DNA from: DATKMP01 sp035541775
GTDB taxonomy: Bacteria > Bacteroidota > Ignavibacteria > UBA10030
NCBI GenBank assembly: GCA_035541775.1
Contig: DATKMP010000128.1
Span: 1-11,381 of the forward strand
Length of the DNA: 11,381 nt
Direction: 5' to 3'
The translations under genes were made by a program, and so were the position numbers. Positions 6,400 to 11,381 of the stretch are shown here, in pieces. The notes under the pieces are model-generated. The model ran no database searches, was not told the origin of the DNA, and was given only the letters and a program-made list of their open reading frames with translations. The stretch's first letter is position 1. Each line of letters begins with the position of its first letter.

Positions 6400-7785
6400 T
6401 TATTTTTTTGCTTGAAGCTGTTTTAAAAATTCTTCTCCAAATTTCCAGATGTCTCCGGCGCCCATCGTGACAACGATGTCGCCTTGCTTCACGATCGTTT
6501 GCAAAAACGCGGGAACTTGTTTTTTATCGGGGACATAATACACATCCTTATGCCCAAATTGTTTTGCTGCATTCACGATCAGTTCACCCGTCACGCCTTG
6601 AATCGGTTCTTCGCGCGCCGGATAAATATCGGTCACGACAAGCACATCCGAAAGCAAAAACGATTTTCCAAAATCTTCATAGAAATCACGCGTGCGTGAA
6701 AACAAGTGCGGTTGAAATACGCACACCACGCGCCGCCGCCATCCGGATTTTGCACCGGCAAGCGTTGCTTTACATTCCGTGGGATGATGCGCATAATCGT
6801 CATACAGTGTTATGCCGTTCGCTTCGCCTTTCTTTTCCCAGCGACGGTACACACCGGCAAACCGTTCGATACCAGCTTTAATTTTTTCAAACGGCACGCC
6901 AAGCTCTAACCCAACGGCAATTGCGCCAAGGGAATTTTGAACATTGTGGTTTCCCGGCACTTGCAGCTTGACCGTTCCAAGTTCTTTACCGCGCCGAATC
7001 AACGTGTACGTTACCGTATTGTCTTTATGTGAAATTTCGACGGCCTGTACATCTGCCTGCGGATTTAACCCGTATGTGACAATTTTCTTTTTACTCAGAT
7101 GCGGCATAATGTCGAGTAGCGCCGGTTCATCTAAACATAACACGACGAATCCGTAAAACGGCACTTTATTCGCAAACTGAACGAACGCATTTTTAATATC
7201 ATCCAAATCGCGGTAGCAATCGAGATGATCGGTTTCGAGCGTGGTCAACACAGCGATGGTCGGAGTGAGCGATAAAAACGAACGATCGTATTCATCCGCT
7301 TCTACGACGATGAACTCGCCGCGCCCGAGGCGCGCATTCGTGCCGCCGAGTCCGCTCAGTTTTCCGCCGACGATCACCGTCGGATCGAGTCCGCCTTCCA
7401 TCAGCACCAAACTTGTCATCGATGTTGTCGTCGTTTTTCCATGCGTTCCAGCGATGCCGATGCCGTATTTTAAGCGCATAACTTCCGCAAGCATTTCCGC
7501 TCGGCGCACTACTGGAATTTTTCTGCGTTGTGCTTCCAGCATTTCCGGATTATCCGGCTGCACGGCGGACGAATACACCACGGTATCGACATCGTCGGCA
7601 ATGTTTTCTGCTCGATGGCCTTCGTAGATAGCAGCGCCTAATTTTTGCAATCGTTCGGTCACTTCGGAAAGCGAGCGATCTGATCCGCTGATGCTAAATT
7701 TTTGGTCGAGCAAAATTTCTGCAATTCCACTCATGCCGATTCCACCGATTCCGATAAAATGTAATTTTTTAATTGAGCTAAACAT
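6400..7785 (-). CDS. murC: UDP-N-acetylmuramate--L-alanine ligase MurC
   Basis: This cytoplasmic ATP-dependent ligase adds L-Ala to UDP-MurNAc. It is 461 residues, standard length. The N-terminal Rossmann-like UDP-binding domain starts HFIGIGGIGMSGIAEIL (9-25); the ATP P-loop is GTHGKTTTT (113-121); the central domain carries VVEADEYDRSF (160-170) and ETDHLDCYRD (184-193); the C-terminal ligase domain carries YDDYAHHPTE (328-337), FQPHLFSRTRDFYEDF and MGAGDIW near the end. All expected Mur-ligase motifs are intact. ATG at 7783-7785 has AGGA 6 bases upstream and begins 8 bases after the unnamed membrane-protein gene. Its product supplies MurD, encoded at the other end of the window. Confidence 0.98.
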   Translation of the reverse strand: MFSSIKKLHFIGIGGIGMSGIAEILLDQKFSISGSDRSLSEVTERLQKLGAAIYEGHRAENIADDVDTVVYSSAVQPDNPEMLEAQRRKIPVVRRAEMLAEVMRLKYGIGIAGTHGKTTTTSMTSLVLMEGGLDPTVIVGGKLSGLGGTNARLGRGEFIVVEADEYDRSFLSLTPTIAVLTTLETDHLDCYRDLDDIKNAFVQFANKVPFYGFVVLCLDEPALLDIMPHLSKKKIVTYGLNPQADVQAVEISHKDNTVTYTLIRRGKELGTVKLQVPGNHNVQNSLGAIAVGLELGVPFEKIKAGIERFAGVYRRWEKKGEANGITLYDDYAHHPTECKATLAGAKSGWRRRVVCVFQPHLFSRTRDFYEDFGKSFLLSDVLVVTDIYPAREEPIQGVTGELIVNAAKQFGHKDVYYVPDKKQVPAFLQTIVKQGDIVVTMGAGDIWKFGEEFLKQLQAKK

Positions 7786-7793
7786 GATTTTTC

Positions 7794-8315
7794 CTATTCA
7801 AACAATCTAGATAATTTCTTTTGATGAACGATCTTTCCATAATTTCCCGGGCGCGGGGGCACGCGCTGTGCGATTTTTTCCATCTCCGAAACTAATTCGC
7901 GGCTGTGTTCATATCTTCCGACACGAATGCGAATCGCCATCGGCCGGTCTTTTATCTTGATCGAGATTTGTTGAAAGTGCCCTGCCGTTTGTACAAATCG
8001 TTCTTTACCAATGTGTAGCCATTCAATATCCTCGATAGGGAACATGCGATCACGATGCCGCGAGTGAAAGATCAAGCTTTCGGCCGTAATAATAAGTTTA
8101 CGATCACGCAGAATATTGAGCACGAGAACTACTACCGAGGTAATAAAAAATATGATAATCACATACACAATCGGATCGCGGAACACAAAACTGAATTGGT
8201 CTTCTACAAAACTTCCGCGCACACCGGCATACAGCACCAGCGTAAAAAGATAAATCAACGTCTGTTGATAATAAAAATCGAGTTTATATTTGAATGTTGT
8301 TTTCTGCACGCGCAA
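7794..8315 (-). CDS. Unnamed two-helix membrane protein in the dcw operon
   Basis: The product has 173 residues and I do not recognise a named family. A short N-terminus rich in Lys and Tyr is followed by two hydrophobic helices (about 18-34 and 48-69) with a short loop between, then a soluble domain of about 100 residues. That domain opens DRKLIITAESLIFHSRH (71-87), then FPIEDIEWLHIG (92-103), an alternating beta-rich stretch to about 133, then a helix RELVSEMEKIAQ. Two helices followed by a beta-rich 'turn it on by I/P-x-x-D/E-I' domain recall bacterial PH-like (bPH) membrane proteins; this is only a structural guess. Topology would leave the domain in the cytoplasm. The start is TTG at 8313-8315 (or GTG two codons later), 3 bases after murG, with no ribosome binding site, which suggests coupling. 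Tight packing between murG and murC suggests an envelope or division role. Confidence 0.8.
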   Translation of the reverse strand: MRVQKTTFKYKLDFYYQQTLIYLFTLVLYAGVRGSFVEDQFSFVFRDPIVYVIIIFFITSVVVLVLNILRDRKLIITAESLIFHSRHRDRMFPIEDIEWLHIGKERFVQTAGHFQQISIKIKDRPMAIRIRVGRYEHSRELVSEMEKIAQRVPPRPGNYGKIVHQKKLSRLFE

Positions 8316-8318
8316 GTA

Positions 8319-9410
8319 TTATTTGATCAGCGTTAATATTTTTCCGGCGATAATTTTTCCAGCGTCCGGCCTGCCGAATTTTCGGCATGCTTCCGACATT
8401 GCCAAACGCTTGACATCGTCATTCAGCAGCGAGAACAATTCTTGTTTCAAGCGTATGGATACTTCATGATCGGCGATCATAACTGCGGCATCGGATTCTA
8501 CCAGCGTTCGGGCATTCACCGTTTGATGATCTGCCGCGGCATGCGGATAGGGAATGAGGATTGCCGCTTTTCCGAGCCGCGTAATTTCCGCAAGTGTTGT
8601 TGCGCCCGCTCTGCACACCACAACATCGGCGGCAGCGTACGCGTTTTCCATGGCATCGATAAACGAATGCACCCAGCCGATGTGTTTTTGCTTCATCGCT
8701 TCAGCAAGAGCCGCATCGGATTTTCCGGTTTGCCAGATGAATTGAATTCCTGCACGGGCAAAATCATCCACCATCGCTTGTATCGCCTGATTGATCGATG
8801 CTGCGCCGAGACTGCCGCCAAACACAAGCACTGTTTTTTTATTTTTATTCAATCCAAAAAATTTTATTCCATCTTCTTGTGAAACAGACCCGAGCAATTC
8901 ACGTGTCGGCGTGCCGACAACTTCGATGTTATTCGATCGTTTCAGCCAACGGCTCGTTGTTTCGAATGCTGTGAACAATTTCGCCGCACGGCTTGAAAGC
9001 ATGCGTGTTGTCACGCCGGGAAAGCTATTCGATTCGTGGACAACAATGGGAATGCCGAATAACGATGCGAGATACAATACGGGACCGCATGCGTAACCGC
9101 CTGTTCCAATAGCGATATCCGGACGAAACTTTACGATGAGAAAAAACGATTGAATAAATGCGCAGGCGACCTTCAAGGGAAATACCAAATTACTCATGCG
9201 GAAATTTCTGTGAAACCCGCTGATCCAGATGGACGTGAACGCATAGCCGCGCTGCGGAACGATGCGCGCTTCGATTTTATCGTTCGTTCCGACAAATAAA
9301 AAGCATGCATCCGGCTCGAGTTTCTTTAATTCGTCGGCGATTGCCAACGCGGGAAACACATGGCCGCCTGTTCCGCCTGCTGCAATCAATATGTGTCGTT
9401 GCGTGTTCAC
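8319..9410 (-). CDS. murG: UDP-GlcNAc:lipid I GlcNAc transferase MurG
   Basis: This GT28 glycosyltransferase (GT-B fold), peripheral on the inner membrane, converts lipid I to lipid II. With GTG at 9408-9410 it has 363 residues, the family norm. The frame is open further to 9524, but that extension overlaps ftsW by more than 100 bases and lacks MurG features, so I reject it; the GTG leaves a normal lead into ILIAAGGTGGHVFPALAIA. Motifs: lipid-I-side loop GGTGGH (12-17), GTGGYACGP (about 102-110), HESN (125-128, where many members have HEQN), GGSLGA (198-203), and the nucleotide-sugar site CRAGATTLAE (266-275) with IPYPHAAADHQTVNA after it. It begins 7 bases after the ftsW stop and has only a weak ribosome binding site. 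Confidence 0.96.
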   Translation of the reverse strand: MNTQRHILIAAGGTGGHVFPALAIADELKKLEPDACFLFVGTNDKIEARIVPQRGYAFTSIWISGFHRNFRMSNLVFPLKVACAFIQSFFLIVKFRPDIAIGTGGYACGPVLYLASLFGIPIVVHESNSFPGVTTRMLSSRAAKLFTAFETTSRWLKRSNNIEVVGTPTRELLGSVSQEDGIKFFGLNKNKKTVLVFGGSLGAASINQAIQAMVDDFARAGIQFIWQTGKSDAALAEAMKQKHIGWVHSFIDAMENAYAAADVVVCRAGATTLAEITRLGKAAILIPYPHAAADHQTVNARTLVESDAAVMIADHEVSIRLKQELFSLLNDDVKRLAMSEACRKFGRPDAGKIIAGKILTLIK

Positions 9411-9417
9411 GGTTTTT

Positions 9418-10614
9418 CTAATACACTTTCCCAAGGCCGCTTTCCGGTGAAAGCGATTGCGATTCTTCGGCGACGGCAGGCGTTTTTGAAACACGCGGAA
9501 ACAAATCCGTGTACGAAGAGACATTCAATAACACACCGACGGCAAATGCAGAAAACAGGAGCGAGGTGCCGCCGTAACTGATGAACGGCATCGGTAAACC
9601 GGTTGTCGGCAGAAGTCCCAGCGCCACACTGGCATTCACTAATGCATACAGCGTAATCGTGCTGGTGATAGCAATGGCAAGGTACCTGCCGAATTCATCG
9701 TTCGCATGTTTTGCAATGCGATAACCGCGGAACATAATAAAAGCAAACGCTGCCAGTACCGCAATCGTGCCGATTAAGCCGTACTCTTCTCCGACAATCG
9801 AATATATAAAATCGTTATACGATTCCGGCAAAAATAAATCCCGCTGGCGGCTTTCGCCCGGCCCAACGCCGAACAAACCGCCATTGCCAAAGGCAATGAT
9901 GCCTTGAATGAGTTGATAATTTTTCTTGCCCGACGCATCCTGCCCCATAAAATGTTGAATGCGTTCCAATTGATACGGACGTTTCAACACGTACGCCATA
10001 AAGGCGATATAAATGGCAAACAACACTACCGATGCCATCACCAACAAAACCAAATGTGAAAGTTTCACTCTTCCGACAAACAGCAGAATCAACGACAGTG
10101 CGAAGATCATCATGCCGGTACTTAAATTCGGTTGAGCAAGAACTAATGCAGTAATGAGCCCAATCCAAATGAGCATAGGGCGAAATCCGGTTTTCCAGTC
10201 ACGCACCTGTTCGCCTTTTGTTGCCAGCAGCAAACTGATATGAAAGAGCAATACAAATTTTGCAAGTTCCGACGGCTGAAATCCAAGTCCGCCAAAACGC
10301 AACCAGCGCGTTGCGCCTTTGGCTTCGCCGCCTAACACAAAAGTAACGAAGAGAAATGCTATCGCAATCATGAGCGCCGGCTTCGTAAGTTTTTTATAGA
10401 CACTGTACGGAATGCTGATACCGACGAACAATGCTGCAATGCTGAGCAGAATTTTGATGGCATGCAGATCGAGATAATGGCTTTCCGAACCGTTGCGCTT
10501 GAGCATCGACCATTCCGCCGAAGCGCTATATACGACGCCGACACTGATTACCATTAATCCTAAAATCACGATCAGCAGCCAAATATCAATATGATTACGT
10601 TGAATGCGCAGCAT
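9418..10614 (-). CDS. ftsW: Septal peptidoglycan polymerase FtsW (SEDS family)
   Basis: This is a multi-pass inner-membrane glycosyltransferase that polymerises lipid II at the septum with its partner class B PBP (not in this window). It has 398 residues with about ten hydrophobic segments. SEDS signatures are KGATRWLRFGGLGFQPSE (99-116) with the following LAKF; GPGESRQRDLFLPES (251-265) leading to Asp268 in NDFIYSIVGEE, the position of the essential aspartate; and PMPFISYGGTS (351-361). A cytoplasmic Ser/Glu-rich tail follows the last helix. FtsW is preferred to RodA because it sits between murD and murG. ATG at 10612-10614 is 2 bases after the murD stop with only a weak GAG upstream, so translation is probably coupled. 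Confidence 0.95.
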   Translation of the reverse strand: MLRIQRNHIDIWLLIVILGLMVISVGVVYSASAEWSMLKRNGSESHYLDLHAIKILLSIAALFVGISIPYSVYKKLTKPALMIAIAFLFVTFVLGGEAKGATRWLRFGGLGFQPSELAKFVLLFHISLLLATKGEQVRDWKTGFRPMLIWIGLITALVLAQPNLSTGMMIFALSLILLFVGRVKLSHLVLLVMASVVLFAIYIAFMAYVLKRPYQLERIQHFMGQDASGKKNYQLIQGIIAFGNGGLFGVGPGESRQRDLFLPESYNDFIYSIVGEEYGLIGTIAVLAAFAFIMFRGYRIAKHANDEFGRYLAIAITSTITLYALVNASVALGLLPTTGLPMPFISYGGTSLLFSAFAVGVLLNVSSYTDLFPRVSKTPAVAEESQSLSPESGLGKVY

Positions 10615-10616
10615 CG

Positions 10617-11381
10617 TTATAACTCGAAGACCAATTCTTTAAATACTTTTCCGCGGTGTTCGTAATTCTCGAACCAATCGAACGACGAACATGCCGGTGA
10701 AAGCAGCACCACATCGCCCGGCTGCGATAAAAATTTTGCGCGGGAGACAGCTTCTTTCATCGACGATGCCCGTGTTACTACCGTCATTCCGCGGAACGCT
10801 TGCTCGACCGTATCTGCCGATTCGCCGATGGCCACAATAGCTTTCACTCTTCGCGTGACGAAATCATGCAAACGCGAATAGTCGTTGCCTTTGTCTCTGC
10901 CGCCGAGCAGCAACACGATCGGCTCATCAAATGCCTGCAGCGCATACCACACAGAATCCACATTCGTTCCTTTGGAATCATTGTAGTATTGTACGCCTTC
11001 TAATTCGCGCACAAATTCCAATCGATGTTCAACTCCCTTAAAGGTTTTCAAGGTGTGCCGAATCGAAACCGGATCAACGCCTAAGGTTGCGGCTGCCAAC
11101 GTCGCCGCCATTGCATTATAAACGTTGTGTATGCCTTTGATAAATATTTCTGCCGACGGTATGATAGGAACGTCTGCATCATTTAGCCGTACGGTAAGCA
11201 CACCTTGGTCAATCCACGCAGATCGATTGACATATTTTGAAATGCCGAAACCGAGTTTTTTACAATGTGCCCGTTCGACAACTTTCAACGTCCATTCATC
11301 GTCGGCATTGTAAATGAGTATATCATCATCACGTTGATTTTCAAAAACGCGCGCCTTGGAAGCAGCATACTGATCCATCGA
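10617..11381 (-). CDS. murD: UDP-MurNAc-L-alanine--D-glutamate ligase MurD (5' end missing)
   Basis: This cytoplasmic ATP-dependent Mur ligase adds D-Glu to UDP-MurNAc-L-Ala. About 254 C-terminal residues are present; the frame runs off the right edge, so the UDP-binding domain and P-loop are outside. The visible start, MDQYAASKARVFENQ, is the part of the central domain that follows the family's 'HLDRH' motif, so the Met there is internal. Further motifs are GIHNVYNAMAA, EHRLEFV, NDSKGTN (the conserved ligase motif of the C-terminal domain), LLLGGRDKGNDYS and, near the end, SPACSSFDWFENYEHRG. Stop TAA is at 10617-10619, 2 bases before the ftsW start. It is the first of nine closely spaced minus-strand genes and the operon probably extends beyond the window. 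Confidence 0.96.
   Translation of the reverse strand, partial: SMDQYAASKARVFENQRDDDILIYNADDEWTLKVVERAHCKKLGFGISKYVNRSAWIDQGVLTVRLNDADVPIIPSAEIFIKGIHNVYNAMAATLAAATLGVDPVSIRHTLKTFKGVEHRLEFVRELEGVQYYNDSKGTNVDSVWYALQAFDEPIVLLLGGRDKGNDYSRLHDFVTRRVKAIVAIGESADTVEQAFRGMTVVTRASSMKEAVSRAKFLSQPGDVVLLSPACSSFDWFENYEHRGKVFKELVFEL

Noticed and set aside
9411..9524. N-terminal extension of the murG frame by 38 codons
   Set aside because: It overlaps the end of ftsW in another frame, is Arg/Lys-rich without MurG features, and a GTG at 9408-9410 gives the normal family length.
1..11381. Mobile element, CRISPR array or phage signature
   Set aside because: No transposase or integrase motif, no terminal repeats and no regularly spaced repeats were seen; the left edge is accessory but shows no boundary signal.

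Overview
The window is a peptidoglycan-synthesis and cell-division (dcw) cluster on the minus strand, followed downstream by an unrelated accessory edge. Reading in the minus direction from the right edge, the order is murD (its 5' end lies outside the window), ftsW, murG, an unnamed two-helix membrane protein, murC, murB, ftsQ, ftsA, ftsZ. Gaps are only 2 to 19 bases or slight overlaps as far as ftsA, and 58 bases before ftsZ. A hairpin with a U-tract follows ftsZ. After it, with its own candidate promoter, comes a DUF3108-type exported protein, also on the minus strand. The left 1.1 kb carries two plus-strand genes: the tail of a beta-propeller-like repeat protein and a helical hypothetical protein with a lysine/alanine-rich tail.

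The organism looks like a Gram-negative member of the Bacteroidota/FCB assemblage, possibly an Ignavibacteria- or Chlorobi-like lineage. The hints are the FtsZ C-terminal peptide ending in PAFLRKIMD, the DUF3108 protein, the repeat protein resembling secreted propellers common in that group, and a hypothetical protein resembling a multicopy Bacteroidota family. Clear AGGAG-type ribosome binding sites before ftsZ, ftsA, murC and ftsQ argue against a typical Bacteroidia member, which seldom uses such sites. This placement is inference from remembered families, not a computed phylogeny.

The dcw genes cooperate in one process. MurB and MurC (cytoplasmic) make UDP-MurNAc-L-Ala, MurD adds D-Glu, MurG makes lipid II from lipid I on the inner membrane face, FtsW polymerises lipid II at the septum, FtsQ is a periplasmic scaffold of the divisome, FtsA anchors FtsZ to the membrane, and FtsZ forms the ring. 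The 173-residue membrane protein between murG and murC is the one gene in the operon I cannot name, and it is the best candidate for an undescribed part.

There is no rRNA, tRNA, CRISPR array, insertion sequence or prophage gene that I can see. The longest stretch without a gene is the 227 bases between ftsZ and the DUF3108 gene, which holds a terminator, a perfect palindrome and a candidate promoter.
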